A stretch of DNA of 64,000 nucleotides, taken from contig NC_021658.1 of the NCBI RefSeq assembly GCF_000418325.1, positions 11,608,001-11,672,000 on the forward strand, given 5' to 3'. The position numbers and the translations under genes were made by a program. This document shows, piece after piece, positions 10,947 through 19,557 of the stretch. Below the pieces are notes generated by a model. It was not told the origin of the DNA. It worked only from the letters and a program-made list of their open reading frames with translations, and searched no databases. Origin of the DNA: Sorangium cellulosum So0157-2. Its GTDB lineage: Bacteria; Myxococcota_A; Polyangia; Polyangiales; Polyangiaceae. Positions within the stretch are counted from its first letter, which is position 1; each line of letters begins with the position of its first letter.

Positions 10947-11432
10947 CGCTCCGGGAGGCCGCGCTCGGCGCGGCACGGGCGAGATACCAGAGAACGCCGC
11001 TCAGGACGAGGAATGCACGAGACGGGCGCGCACGGTGCGCGCGTGCAGTCCCGCGGTCCCGAAAAGCGGGCAAAAAAAAAGCGCCGCCGGGGCCTCGGGG
11101 GGGGAAGGCCGCGCCGGCAGCGCTGCCCGGACATAGAGCACCGTCCGTGCCATCTCTGCTGTTCGCGATCCGAACGTATTTCGTTCCAGATGAGGCGTTC
11201 CTGGGTTTCGAATCTGAAATTTCAGCAATGCACCATTGCAGAAGCGAATTCCGTCGGCGTGTTCGCGCGTCGCACCGGCACGCACCGCGTGCGGGGGTGG
11301 GAACGCCCGAGCCGCTCCCGTGGGGTCCGCCGATTGCTCGGGAGCCGGGTCGGGGGCTCACCGCTGGACGGCCGGCGGGGCGGGCGCCATGCGCGGGAAA
11401 TGTGCGCGATGGGGCGCCGGCGAGGAGGGAGC
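10947..11432. other. Intergenic region between divergent priA and DUF2231 gene
   Basis: About 490 bp with no convincing gene. It contains a 9-A run (11072-11080), an 8-G run (about 11097-11104), and a distinctly AT-rich block at about 11145-11260 with two adjacent dyads. The AT-rich block is the most likely site of promoters for the flanking genes. Confidence 0.5.
11214..11240. promoter_or_regulatory. Adjacent dyads in AT-rich block (candidate operator)
   Basis: A perfect 12-bp palindrome CTGAAATTTCAG (11214-11225) shares its last base with a second inverted repeat, GCAATG-CAC-CATTGC (11225-11239). The pair lies about 190 bp upstream of the DUF2231 gene. Two abutting dyads in otherwise GC-rich DNA suggest a protein-binding site. 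Confidence 0.35.
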
Positions 11433-12032
11433 ATGATCGGAACCGCGGTCTTGGGGGGAATCGAGGGGCAGGACTGGATCGACCGGATCGCCGACCCGCT
11501 TCAGCGCGGCATCCGGTCCGTGCTGAGGCGAGCGCCCGTGGTCGCGAAGGTGCTCCACGGCAAGTTCCTCGGGCATCCGCTGCATCCGGTGCTGGTGACC
11601 ATCCCCATCGGCGCGTGGTCCTGCGGGCTCGTGCTCGACGTTGCGGGCCTCGGCCGCCGCGGGCGGCGGCTCCACCGGGGAGCGGACGCGAGCACGGCCA
11701 TCGGCCTCGGCGGGGCGCTCGTGGCCGCCTTGGCGGGGCTCGCCGACTGGAGCACCACGCTCGGCTCGGCGAAGCGGATCGGGTTCGTCCACGGCGCCAT
11801 GAACCTGGCGATCGCGGGCGTGTACGGCGCCTCGCTCGCCTCGCGCGCGATCGGGCTGCGGCCGCTCGGGATCGCGCTGTCGACCGCGGGGTTCGGCCTC
11901 GCGGGCGCGAGCGGCTGGCTGGGGGGCGAGCTGATCTACCGCTACGGCGTCGGCGTGAGCCACGACGCGTGCGAGCGGAGGCCGGAGACGCAGGTGCCCG
12001 TGCCCGAGGCGCCGATCGCCGACGTCGGTTGA
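11433..12032 (+). CDS. DUF2231 inner-membrane protein
   Basis: The 199-residue product starts at ATG 11433, with a near-ideal AGGAGG six bases upstream. The conserved 'HGKFLGHPLHPVLVTIPIG' block and four hydrophobic segments ('IGAWSCGLVLDVAGL', 'ALVAALAGLADW', 'AMNLAIAGVYGASLASRA', 'IALSTAGFGLAGASGWLGG') are typical of the DUF2231 family, small membrane proteins sometimes linked to heme or Rieske proteins. No partner gene is adjacent. The function is unknown; topology suggests four transmembrane helices with the HPLHP histidines at the membrane face. Confidence 0.85.
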   Translation: MIGTAVLGGIEGQDWIDRIADPLQRGIRSVLRRAPVVAKVLHGKFLGHPLHPVLVTIPIGAWSCGLVLDVAGLGRRGRRLHRGADASTAIGLGGALVAALAGLADWSTTLGSAKRIGFVHGAMNLAIAGVYGASLASRAIGLRPLGIALSTAGFGLAGASGWLGGELIYRYGVGVSHDACERRPETQVPVPEAPIADVG

Positions 12033-12070
12033 CCGCGACGGCGCCGCCGGTGCGCCGAGCGGGGATCCGG

Positions 12071-12175
12071 GAGAGATTCAACGCAAAGGCGCCAAGAGCG
12101 CAAAGACGCAAAAATGCAATATATCTGCTCTTTTTTTTGCGCCTTTGCGCCTTTGCGCCTTTGCGTTGAACTCTC
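12071..12175. terminator. Long imperfect hairpin between convergent genes
   Basis: Arms at about 12071-12114 and 12131-12175 pair almost throughout and are built of tandem GCGCAAAG / CTTTGCGC words, ending in an A5/T8 stretch near the loop. It lies between the convergent DUF2231 and kinase genes. This is the second member of the hairpin group described for 2516-2604. Confidence 0.65.
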
Positions 12176-12222
12176 CCCTCTCGCGAGGCAGATCCCTGGC
12201 AGGATTTCTGCCCCGCGGGGAG

Positions 12223-13653
12223 CTATCGCGCCGCGAGGTAGCAGGCCGCGATGCAGAGCGCGGCGAGGGCGAACAGCAGCGCGCCGTGCAGGAGCAGCGG
12301 CGCGAGCCCCTGCCGCTCCGGGGGAGCGAGCGGGCGCTGCGGCTTGACCCAGGGCGACGGCGGCTCGACCGCGGCGAGCGCCGCGCCCTGCGCGCCCGCC
12401 GCCCTGGCGAGCTGCACGGCGGCTTCGCTCGCCGCGGGCGCTGCCGCCTCCTTCGCCGCCGCCTCGTGCCTCGCCGCGGGCGCCGCCGCCTCTCGCGCGA
12501 GCGCCGCGCCGGCGTCCATCGCGCGCGGCGTGGCGGCCGCCGTCGCGACCGGCTCGAGCACCGCGGGCGGACCGAGCTCCAGCGCGCGCACCGCGCGCTC
12601 GCGCGCCCGGCGGGCCGCGACCATCTCCATGCCGAAGTTGTCGCGCAGCCACGCCCCGAAGCGCAGCGGGCTCGCCGTCAGCTCGGCCGCCGCCGCGTAG
12701 GCGGCGACGTCCCGCAGCATCGCCGCCGCGCTCGGGTAGCGATCCTCGGGCGACTCGGCGAGCGCCCGCGCCACGATCGCGTGGAGCGCCGCCTCGTCGG
12801 GGAGCCCGCGCTCCGCGAGCGGCGGGATCTCCGCGCGCCGCGCGAGCTCGAGCAGCTCGACGCGCGCCTCGTCCTTGGAGACGGCCGCCCCGGGGCCCGC
12901 GCTGTACATCCGCCGGCCGGCGAGCAGCTCCCACAGCAGGATGCCCGCCGCGAAGAGGTCGGACCGCGCGTCGAGCGCCTCGCCGCGGGCCTGCTCCGGG
13001 CTCATGTAGCCGGCCTTGCCCTGCAGCGCCTCGTCCAGCGTCCCGCCGCAGCGCTCGTGCGCGCGGGCGATGCCGAAGTCGCAGAGCTTGATCTCGCCCT
13101 CGAAGCTCAGGAGCACGTTCGAGGGCGAGACGTCGCGGTGCACGACGCCCTTCCGGTGCGCGTAGGCGAGCGCCTGCAGCGCCTCGGCGATGATCAGGAG
13201 CGAGAACGCCACCGGGAGCTTCACCTTCTGGCGCGCGCAGCGGCGGAGCAGCTCGCGCAGGTCGAACCCCTCGACGTACTCCATCGCGATGTACAGCGCG
13301 CCGTCCTCGCGGCCGAGGTCCTCGACCTGCACGATGGACGCGTGGCGCAGCCCCGCGGCGAGCCTGGCCTCGCTCGCGAGCATCTCCACGAAGCGCGGAT
13401 CGTGCGCGAACTTCGGGGCGACCTCCTTGATGGCGACGAGGCGCGCGGCGCCGAGATCGGTGCGCACCCGCGCCAGGTAGAGATCGGCCATCCCTCCCTG
13501 GCCGATGTGGTCGAACAGGGTGTAGCGGCCGATCCGGCACGGCAGCGGCCGCCGGCGCAGCGGGCGCTCCTCGCGGCCGGCGAGCGGCGGCAGGCCGGAT
13601 GGCGGGTACGGGAGCGTGCCTCCGCGACGCACATCGAGGCGATCGATCTGCAC
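12223..13653 (-). CDS. Membrane-anchored eukaryote-like Ser/Thr protein kinase
   Basis: The product is 476 residues from GTG 13653, behind GGAGGGG. The kinase domain spans ~40-300: glycine loop 'IGQGGMADLYLA', catalytic Lys76 in 'VAIKEV', catalytic loop 'VHRDVSPSNVLL' (Asp174), 'CDFGIA' (Asp192) and 'GYMSPEQARG'. All catalytic residues are present, so it should be active. An Ala-rich low-complexity linker of about 110 residues leads to one C-terminal transmembrane helix ('LLLHGALLFALAALCIAACYLA') and a three-residue tail. The kinase therefore faces the cytoplasm with no external sensor. This is a Pkn-type kinase as is abundant in myxobacteria; substrates are unknown. Confidence 0.93.
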   Translation of the reverse strand: MQIDRLDVRRGGTLPYPPSGLPPLAGREERPLRRRPLPCRIGRYTLFDHIGQGGMADLYLARVRTDLGAARLVAIKEVAPKFAHDPRFVEMLASEARLAAGLRHASIVQVEDLGREDGALYIAMEYVEGFDLRELLRRCARQKVKLPVAFSLLIIAEALQALAYAHRKGVVHRDVSPSNVLLSFEGEIKLCDFGIARAHERCGGTLDEALQGKAGYMSPEQARGEALDARSDLFAAGILLWELLAGRRMYSAGPGAAVSKDEARVELLELARRAEIPPLAERGLPDEAALHAIVARALAESPEDRYPSAAAMLRDVAAYAAAAELTASPLRFGAWLRDNFGMEMVAARRARERAVRALELGPPAVLEPVATAAATPRAMDAGAALAREAAAPAARHEAAAKEAAAPAASEAAVQLARAAGAQGAALAAVEPPSPWVKPQRPLAPPERQGLAPLLLHGALLFALAALCIAACYLAAR

Positions 13654-13783
13654 GGCCCCTCCTCGCAGACTTCGCGCGGACGGGCCAACTAAGCGGGCGC
13701 CCCTGGGCACCGGGGACGGCCGCGCAGGCCCGGAGGGAGCCCACGCAAGGAATCAACTATTGGAATTTTATAGGATTTTTGTC

Positions 13784-13827
13784 CAGCTCCCCCGCAGCTC
13801 CCCCGCAGCTCCCCCGCAGCTCCCCCG
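13784..13827 (+). repeat. 11-bp tandem repeat, 4 perfect copies
   Basis: Unit CAGCTCCCCCG is repeated four times without change, immediately after an AT-rich stretch (13757-13783). It lies in the divergent intergenic region upstream of the gene at 13913. It is non-coding; the function is unknown. Confidence 0.9.
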
Positions 13828-13912
13828 CCCTGATTGCGGTCGCCCGAGCCCCCGGCGCAGCCCGCCGCGCCGATCGCGTGCAGCGCGCGCGGCGGCGGGC
13901 TACATCCGGCGC

Positions 13913-14899
13913 ATGACGTTCAGCGCAGGCTGGGGGCAGCCCTTTGCCGGATCGTTCATCCGCATCGTCGACGACCGGGGGCGCCGGCACGAGTGGCGCA
14001 CCCCTCCGCGGCGCATCGTCTCGCTCGTGCCGAGCGACACCTACTCGCTCGTCCGGCTCGGCGCCCAGGGCCGCCTCGTCGGCCGCACGCGCTACTGCGT
14101 CGCGCCCGCGGGGGACGTCGAGGGCGTCGAGCTCGTCGGCGGCACCAAGGACGCCGACGTCGATCGCATCGTCGCGCTCGATCCCGAGGTCGTCGTCGCG
14201 AACCAGGAGGAGAACACGCAGCGCGACATCGAGCGCCTCGACGCGGCCGGCCTGCGCGTGCTCGTCTCGTTCCCGAGGCGGGTCGCCGACGGCGTGGCGC
14301 ACCTCGCCCGGCTGGCGCGCCTGCTCGGGCACGGCGCGAAGGCCGCGCCGGCCGCGCCGGACGGCGGCGCCGAGGACCCGCTGGAGCCGCCGCCCGCCGC
14401 GCGCGAGCAGGTCGCGGCCGCCTACCGCGCCCACGCCGCGGCCGAGGCGCTGCGCCGCGAGCGCCCGCCGCTCCGCGCCTTCGTCCCGATCTGGATGGAC
14501 CCGCTGATGACCGTGCACGGCGACACCTTCATCTCCGACATGCTCGACCTCGCCGGCGCCCAGAACGTCTTCGCGGATCGGCCCAGGCGCTACCCGCTCG
14601 CGGCCGACCTGGGCAAGGCGCCGCCGCTCCCGCCCGAGCGCGTCCAGGGCCGCGACGTCCGCTACCCCCGCGTCACCCTCGACGAGGTCGTCGCCCGCGC
14701 CCCGGAGATCGTGCTGCTGCCCGACGAGCCGCACGCCTTCACCGACGCCGACGCAGAAATATTTCGTTCCCTCGACATCCCCGCCGCCCGCCGCGGCCGC
14801 GTGATCCGATGCGATGGCAAGGACCTCATGTGGTATGGCGCGCGGGCGCTCGAGGGGCTCAATCGGCTGCGAGAGATCATCGACGCCGCCCGTCCCTGA
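13913..14899 (+). CDS. Helical-backbone metal receptor / BtuF-like protein without signal peptide
   Basis: A 328-residue protein with the fold signatures of class III periplasmic-binding proteins: 'RRIVSLVPSDTYSLVRLGA', 'VGGTKDADVDRIVALDPEVVVA', 'SDMLDLAGAQNVFAD' and 'YPRVTLDEVVARAPEIVLLP'. Family members bind cobalamin or heme/siderophore-type ligands. The start 'MTFSAGWGQPFAGSF' is not a signal peptide, and no ABC transporter genes are adjacent. It may therefore be cytoplasmic or act as an enzyme or sensor rather than a transport protein. An insertion of about 40 Ala/Pro-rich residues lies in the linker helix. Confidence 0.75.
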   Translation: MTFSAGWGQPFAGSFIRIVDDRGRRHEWRTPPRRIVSLVPSDTYSLVRLGAQGRLVGRTRYCVAPAGDVEGVELVGGTKDADVDRIVALDPEVVVANQEENTQRDIERLDAAGLRVLVSFPRRVADGVAHLARLARLLGHGAKAAPAAPDGGAEDPLEPPPAAREQVAAAYRAHAAAEALRRERPPLRAFVPIWMDPLMTVHGDTFISDMLDLAGAQNVFADRPRRYPLAADLGKAPPLPPERVQGRDVRYPRVTLDEVVARAPEIVLLPDEPHAFTDADAEIFRSLDIPAARRGRVIRCDGKDLMWYGARALEGLNRLREIIDAARP

Positions 14900-14955
14900 T
14901 GCACGGAGCGATCGTCCGTTCAGGGGCGCGCGAGCGCCTGCGACCGAGTAACGTC

Positions 14956-15040
14956 GCGGCCGCGCGACCCCGCGGCCGCGCGACCCCGCGGCCGCGCGAC
15001 CCCGCGGCCGCGCGCCCCGCGGCCGGCGCGACCCCGCGGC
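14956..15040 (+). repeat. 16-bp GC-rich tandem repeat, 3 perfect plus degenerate copies
   Basis: Unit GCGGCCGCGCGACCCC occurs perfectly at 14956, 14972 and 14988, then decays through about 15040. It sits between the metal-receptor gene and the ACP gene. Each unit contains the palindrome GCGGCCGC. No coding role is apparent. Confidence 0.85.
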
Positions 15041-15084
15041 CGAGCAAGCCCCTCCTCGCCACGCCGCAGTTGGGGTAGGACCGT

Positions 15085-15354
15085 ATGATGACGTGGACAC
15101 GGGAGACATTGCGGGCAGAGATCATCCAGCTCCTGGAGGGACACACGGCCGGCGAGGTGAAGATCGAGGAGTCGAGCCATCTCGTCGCCGATCTCAGCCT
15201 CGACTCGCTCGGGGTGATGGAGATCGTCGCGGATATGGAGGATAAGTTCGACCTCTCGATCCCCGACGACATGTTGCGCGAGGTCGACACGGTCGCCGAC
15301 GTCGTCAAGGCCATCGAGCTCCGGCTCAAGAACGAAGGAAGGCTCTCGGGATGA
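15085..15354 (+). CDS. Acyl carrier protein
   Basis: An 89-residue, acidic four-helix protein with the phosphopantetheine site 'LSLDSLGVMEI' (Ser41). Its stop overlaps the start of the fatty-acyl-AMP ligase by 4 nt (ATGA), so the two are translationally coupled. This ACP is probably the acceptor of the acyl group activated by that ligase. It starts with two Met codons behind AGGA. It resembles stand-alone ACPs of natural-product or specialised-lipid pathways rather than the housekeeping AcpP of a fab cluster. Confidence 0.92.
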   Translation: MMTWTRETLRAEIIQLLEGHTAGEVKIEESSHLVADLSLDSLGVMEIVADMEDKFDLSIPDDMLREVDTVADVVKAIELRLKNEGRLSG

Positions 15355-17156
15355 CGGCTGTTTGGAAAGCGCGGACGGTCGCACAGGCGATCGAGGACGC
15401 AGCGGCGAGCACGAAGACGGGCTATCGCTTCATCGAGGAGTCGAGCGAGAACGAGCCGTTCTTCACGCACGGCGGCATCGAGCGGGCGAGCGCGCGCCTC
15501 GGCGGCGCGCTCCAGGCGCTCGGGCTGGAGAAGGGCGATCGCGTCGCGTTGATCCTGCCGGACAACGCCGACTTCATCTTCGCCTTCCTGGGCGCGATCC
15601 GCGCGGGCGTCATCCCAGTGCCCATCTACCCGCCGACGGGCCTCGGCAAGCTGACCGGCTACCTCGAGAACACGCTGCACATCGTCGCGAAGAGCGGGGC
15701 CAAGGTCCTGCTCACGAGCGGCGAGATCAAGCGCATGCTCGGCACGATCCAGGCGCAGGCGCCGGAGCTCCAGCAGATCGTGGCGGTCGAGGGCATCCGG
15801 GGCTCGCGCGAGGAGCTCAAGCCGGTGAAGGTCGAGCTCGACGACGTGTGCTTCCTGCAGTTCACGAGCGGCTCGACGTCGCGGCCGAAGGGCGTGGTGC
15901 TCACGCACGCGAACCTGGCCGCGAACGTGCGGGCGATCGTGGAGCTCGGCCTGGCGGTGCGCGAGTCGGTGGACACCGGCGTGTCGTGGCTGCCGCTCTA
16001 CCACGACATGGGGCTCATCGGCTTCGTGATCGCGCCGCTCTACCACGTGAACACGGTGACGTTCCTGCCCCCGCTCCTGTTCCTGAAGCGGCCGGTGCGC
16101 TGGCTGGAGACGATCACGCGCCACCGGGGCAACGTGTCGTTCGGGCCGAACTTCGCCTACGCGCTCTGCGTCAAGCGGATCCGGGAGCAGGAGATGGCGG
16201 GGCTCGACCTGTCGACGTGGCGGGTCGCCGGCTGCGGCGCCGAGCCGATCCGGGCGGACAACCTGCGCGCGTTCGCCGAGAAGTTCGCGCCGGTCGGGTT
16301 CGACGAGAAGGCGTTCGTCTGCTCGTACGGCATGGCCGAGAGCACGCTGGCGGTGTCGTTCAGCGCGCTCGGGACCGGGCTGCAGACCGACGCGGTGGAC
16401 GGCGAGACGCTCTGGAAGGAGGGCAAGGCGGTGCCCGTGCCGGCCGAGAGCGACGGGGCGTCGTCGCTCGTGCAGTGCGGGTCGGCGTTCGAGGGGCACG
16501 AGATCGCGGTGTTCGCGTCGGACGACGCGGAGAGCGCGCGCCCGCTCGGCGACCGCGAGGTCGGGGAGCTGCGGCTGCGGGGGCCGAGCGTGATGCCCGG
16601 GTACTTCAACGAGCCGGACCTGACGAAGGAGGCGTTCGCGGGCGGCTGGCTGCGGACGGGCGATCTCGGGTACCTCGCGGAGGGCAAGGTCTATATCTGC
16701 GGGCGCTCGAAGGAGGTCATCATCGTCAACGGGCGCAACTACTACCCGCAGGATCTCGAGTGGGAGGCGAGCCGCGTCGCCGGGGTCCGGAAGGGGAACG
16801 TGATCGCGTTCGGGACGATGAAGCCGCACAACGACCGCGAGCGGGTGGTCATCGTGTTCGAGACGCCGGCGTCGGACGAGCAGGAGAAGCAATCGCTGAG
16901 GGGCGAGGTGCGCCGCGTGGTGCAGCAGGCCATGGGGCTCACGGTCGACGACGTGGTGGCGGTCGGCGCAGGCGTGCTGCCGAAGACGTCGAGCGGGAAG
17001 CTCCAGCGGAGCAAGACGCGGGAGCTCTACGAGAACGGGGAGCTCCTGATCCGGAGCTCGTCGCGCGACGGGGACCGGCTGGACGCGGCCAAGGAGTTCG
17101 CCAAGAGCCAGATCAATTACTTCCGGCACGCGATTTTCCGCGGGCGCGGGGGGTGA
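15351..17156 (+). CDS. Fatty-acyl-AMP ligase (FAAL)
   Basis: The 601-residue adenylate-forming enzyme has 'LQFTSGSTSRPKGVVLTHAN' (P-loop), 'LPLYHDMGLIG', 'YGMAESTLA', 'WLRTGDLGYLAEGKVYICGR' and 'VIIVNGRNYYPQDLE'. It ends with the A10 region 'PKTSSGKLQRSKTRELY'. The YYPQDLE motif and overall layout are typical of FAALs, which activate fatty acids as acyl-AMP and load them onto ACP instead of CoA. The coupled upstream ACP fits this. No PKS, NRPS or desaturase gene is adjacent, so the product is unknown. A strong nested hairpin lies downstream. Confidence 0.92.
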   Translation: MTAVWKARTVAQAIEDAAASTKTGYRFIEESSENEPFFTHGGIERASARLGGALQALGLEKGDRVALILPDNADFIFAFLGAIRAGVIPVPIYPPTGLGKLTGYLENTLHIVAKSGAKVLLTSGEIKRMLGTIQAQAPELQQIVAVEGIRGSREELKPVKVELDDVCFLQFTSGSTSRPKGVVLTHANLAANVRAIVELGLAVRESVDTGVSWLPLYHDMGLIGFVIAPLYHVNTVTFLPPLLFLKRPVRWLETITRHRGNVSFGPNFAYALCVKRIREQEMAGLDLSTWRVAGCGAEPIRADNLRAFAEKFAPVGFDEKAFVCSYGMAESTLAVSFSALGTGLQTDAVDGETLWKEGKAVPVPAESDGASSLVQCGSAFEGHEIAVFASDDAESARPLGDREVGELRLRGPSVMPGYFNEPDLTKEAFAGGWLRTGDLGYLAEGKVYICGRSKEVIIVNGRNYYPQDLEWEASRVAGVRKGNVIAFGTMKPHNDRERVVIVFETPASDEQEKQSLRGEVRRVVQQAMGLTVDDVVAVGAGVLPKTSSGKLQRSKTRELYENGELLIRSSSRDGDRLDAAKEFAKSQINYFRHAIFRGRGG

Positions 17157-17187
17157 TCCGGGGGGCAGCGGGATCCGAGCTGCTGGG

Positions 17188-17345
17188 GCCGCCGGAGGGG
17201 GCAGGGAGCGCGTGCGGCGCGCGTGGGGCCCCGCCGGACTCGCACGCGCCCTGAGCCTTACCCTGCGGGTAAGGCTCAGGGCACGTGCTCAGACATCGGC
17301 CCGTCCCCACGCGCGCCGCACGCGCTCCCTGCCCCCTCCGGCGGC
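17188..17345. repeat. 158-bp concentric nested inverted repeat (41-bp perfect outer arms, 16-bp inner hairpin)
   Basis: The outer arms 17188-17228 and 17305-17345 are perfect 41-bp reverse complements. Inside, 17248-17263 and 17267-17282 form a second perfect 16-bp hairpin with a TGC loop. Both have the same centre (about 17266), separated by unpaired sections of 19 and 22 nt. It lies 31 bp after the FAAL stop and 161 bp before the transporter start. It could terminate transcription, be a non-autonomous mobile element, or form a cruciform. No T-run and no clear target-site duplication were seen. Confidence 0.92.
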
Positions 17346-17506
17346 TCGAGGCCGCCAGGGAGGCGCTGCGCGGCGGCTTGGTGGAGAGTGGGGGGTTGCT
17401 GGATCGGGACGGCTGTTCGTGCGGGGGCTCTCGGTGAAGCGAGCGGGCGCGAAGGCGTAGCCGCTGGTGCGAGGGGCCGTTATCGTCGGCGGCCGGAGGG
17501 CGATCC

Positions 17507-18904
17507 ATGCCTGCTTGGCTCAATCAGCTGCTGCCGATCCTTCTGCTGCTCGCGGCCATCGCGGTCGTCATGCGGCGGCTGCCGAAGATCGACCTCGGAC
17601 ACTCGGAGGAGTTCAAGCGCCGGCGGCTCTTCAACTGGTTTCCGCTCGGGCTCACCTACGCCTTCCTCTACATGGGGCGGTACAACTTCTCCGCCAACGC
17701 GTCGGCGCTCGACGCGATGCAGCTCGTCAGCAAGCAGGAGTTCGGGAACATCGACGGCTGGGGCTCGACGGTCTACGGGGTCGCCTTCCTGCTGAACGGG
17801 CCGCTCACCGACCGGTGGGGCGGGCGCGCCACCATCCTCCTCGCCGCGGGCGGCTCCGCGCTCATGAACCTGCTCATGGGGGGCGCCGTCCGCCTCGCCC
17901 AGGATGGACAGCTCGGCCACGACGCGGCCATCACCGCCATGACCGCGCTCTTCGCCGGCAACATGTACTTCCAGAGCTTCGGCGCCGTATCCATCGTCAA
18001 GGTGAACGCGCCCTGGTTCCACGTCCGCGAGCGCGGGATGCTCGGCGGCGTCTTCGGTATCCTCATCTCGCTGGGGCTCTATTTCGCCTACGACTGGAGT
18101 CGATTCATCGCCAAGCACCTGCCGATGGCGTGGGTCTTCTACGTCCCCGCCCTGCTGCTGCTCGGCTTCCTCGTGCTCGACTTCTTCGTCATCCGCGACA
18201 CGCCAGGCCAGGCGGGCTTCCAGGACTTCGATACGGCCGACGCCTCCTCGGGCGACACCGGCGAGCGCCTGGGCGCGATCGAGGTCGCGCGGCGCATGTT
18301 CTCGCAAAGGGTCATCTGGATCATCGTCGCCATCGAGTTCTGCAGCGGCTTCCTCCGCAACGCCGTCATGAAGTGGTACCTCATCTTCGCCGACAAGACC
18401 GGCCTCCAGGGCTTCGTGTCGACGCACTGGGGCGTGCTCCTCTGCATCGCCGGCATCCTGGGCGGCGTCTTCGCCGGCTTCATCTCGGACCACGTGTTCG
18501 AGTCGCGCCGCGGCCCCGTGGCCTCCGTGCTGTACGCAGGGCTGGTGATCGGCGCGGTGATCGTCCTCTTCACGCTGAGCCTGCCCATCGCGGGGTGGAC
18601 CGTCGTGTTCATGTCCCTGTGCGTGATCGGCGTCCACGGCATGCTCTCCGGGACCGCGAGCATGGACTTCGGCGGAAAGAAGAACGCCGGCGTCGCGACA
18701 GGCATCATCGACGGCTTCGTCTACCTGGGCACGGCGGCGCAATCGTTCCTCTACGCCAGCATCCTGCCCTCGGGCGACGCGGCGAAGGACCCGGGGAACT
18801 GGATGCCATGGCCCATCGCCATGCTCCCGGTCGCCCTCATCGGCTTCGCGCTGGCGACGCGCGTGTGGAACGCGAGGCCGCAACGACAGGCGGCGGCCCA
18901 CTGA
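17507..18904 (+). CDS. MFS transporter, organophosphate:phosphate antiporter (GlpT/UhpT)-like
   Basis: The 465-residue polytopic membrane protein has about twelve hydrophobic segments. 'GLTYAFLYMGRYNFS', 'GVAFLLNGPLTDRWGGR' (MFS signature loop) and 'SGTASMDFGGKKNAGVATGIIDG' correspond to hallmark blocks of the OPA family, which exchanges sugar phosphates or glycerol-3-phosphate for phosphate. An N-terminal extra hydrophobic helix precedes the core. The substrate cannot be read from sequence. It stands alone, downstream of the nested inverted repeat. Confidence 0.85.
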   Translation: MPAWLNQLLPILLLLAAIAVVMRRLPKIDLGHSEEFKRRRLFNWFPLGLTYAFLYMGRYNFSANASALDAMQLVSKQEFGNIDGWGSTVYGVAFLLNGPLTDRWGGRATILLAAGGSALMNLLMGGAVRLAQDGQLGHDAAITAMTALFAGNMYFQSFGAVSIVKVNAPWFHVRERGMLGGVFGILISLGLYFAYDWSRFIAKHLPMAWVFYVPALLLLGFLVLDFFVIRDTPGQAGFQDFDTADASSGDTGERLGAIEVARRMFSQRVIWIIVAIEFCSGFLRNAVMKWYLIFADKTGLQGFVSTHWGVLLCIAGILGGVFAGFISDHVFESRRGPVASVLYAGLVIGAVIVLFTLSLPIAGWTVVFMSLCVIGVHGMLSGTASMDFGGKKNAGVATGIIDGFVYLGTAAQSFLYASILPSGDAAKDPGNWMPWPIAMLPVALIGFALATRVWNARPQRQAAAH

Positions 18905-18977
18905 GCCTACCGCGGCGCGAGCGAGCGCCGCCCCGCTCGCCGGGGAGCCGGACCGCCGCGCGGCGCCGGCGGGCCGG

Positions 18978-19339
18978 TCACTCCGCCGCGATCGCGTAAG
19001 CGCCGCGCGCGGCGGGCGGTCGCTTGTGGAGCTGGCCGTCCTTCATGATCGCGAGCAGCCGGCCGCTGTCCTGCAGGATTCGCACGTCCTTCGACGGATC
19101 CCCGTCGACGAGCAGCAGATCGGCGAAGAACCCCTCCCTGACCTGCCCGAGCTCGTCGCCCATCATCATGAGCTGCGCCCCGAGCCGGGTGGCCGCGACG
19201 ATGGCGTCCATCGGCGTATAGCCGAGCAGGTCGACGAAGTGCTGGAGATCGCGCGCGTTCCGGCCAGGACCTCACCGCGATACGGCGGCTCGCCCGTGCC
19301 GTCCACGACCGTCACGTCTCTGAAGAGGATCCGCGTCAT
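18978..19339 (-). pseudogene. Amidohydrolase (imidazolonepropionase-like) with internal deletion
   Basis: ATG 19339, behind GGAAG, encodes a normal amidohydrolase N-terminus ('MTRILFRDVTVVDGTGEPPY'). After about 25 codons the frame breaks near 19262 into the C-terminal end of the same family ('ARDLQHFVDLLGYTPMDAIV', 'GQVREGFFADLLLVDGDPSK'). Roughly 280 residues carrying the metal-binding HxH, Lys/His and Asp of the TIM barrel are missing. The product cannot be an active hydrolase. It reads as one ancestral gene collapsed by deletion. Confidence 0.85.
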
Positions 19340-19557
19340 CTGCTTCCTTCCAGCCTCGCGGCGACGTGCTCTGCGTTCGGAACGCTTCCGAGGATCGGAC
19401 GTGCAGGCGGCGCAATCTACCACATCGCCGGGGGCGAGCGTCACCCGACGCCGCGCTGGGCGCGTGGACGCAGGAACGAGGAGCCCAGCCCCGCGCCGCC
19501 GGTCTGCGCGACCGATCTCGCCGAGGTGCTCCCGTGCGGCCGACGGCGGCCCTGCCG

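Noticed and set aside
11060..11110. Intrinsic terminator at the A9/G8 tracts
   Set aside because: The small CCCG/CGGG hairpin is on the wrong side of the A-run for either flanking gene, and both genes point away from it.
17113..17523. Minus-strand gene across the nested inverted repeat
   Set aside because: Its protein has no recognisable domain and its composition follows the repeat; the structure itself explains the open frame.
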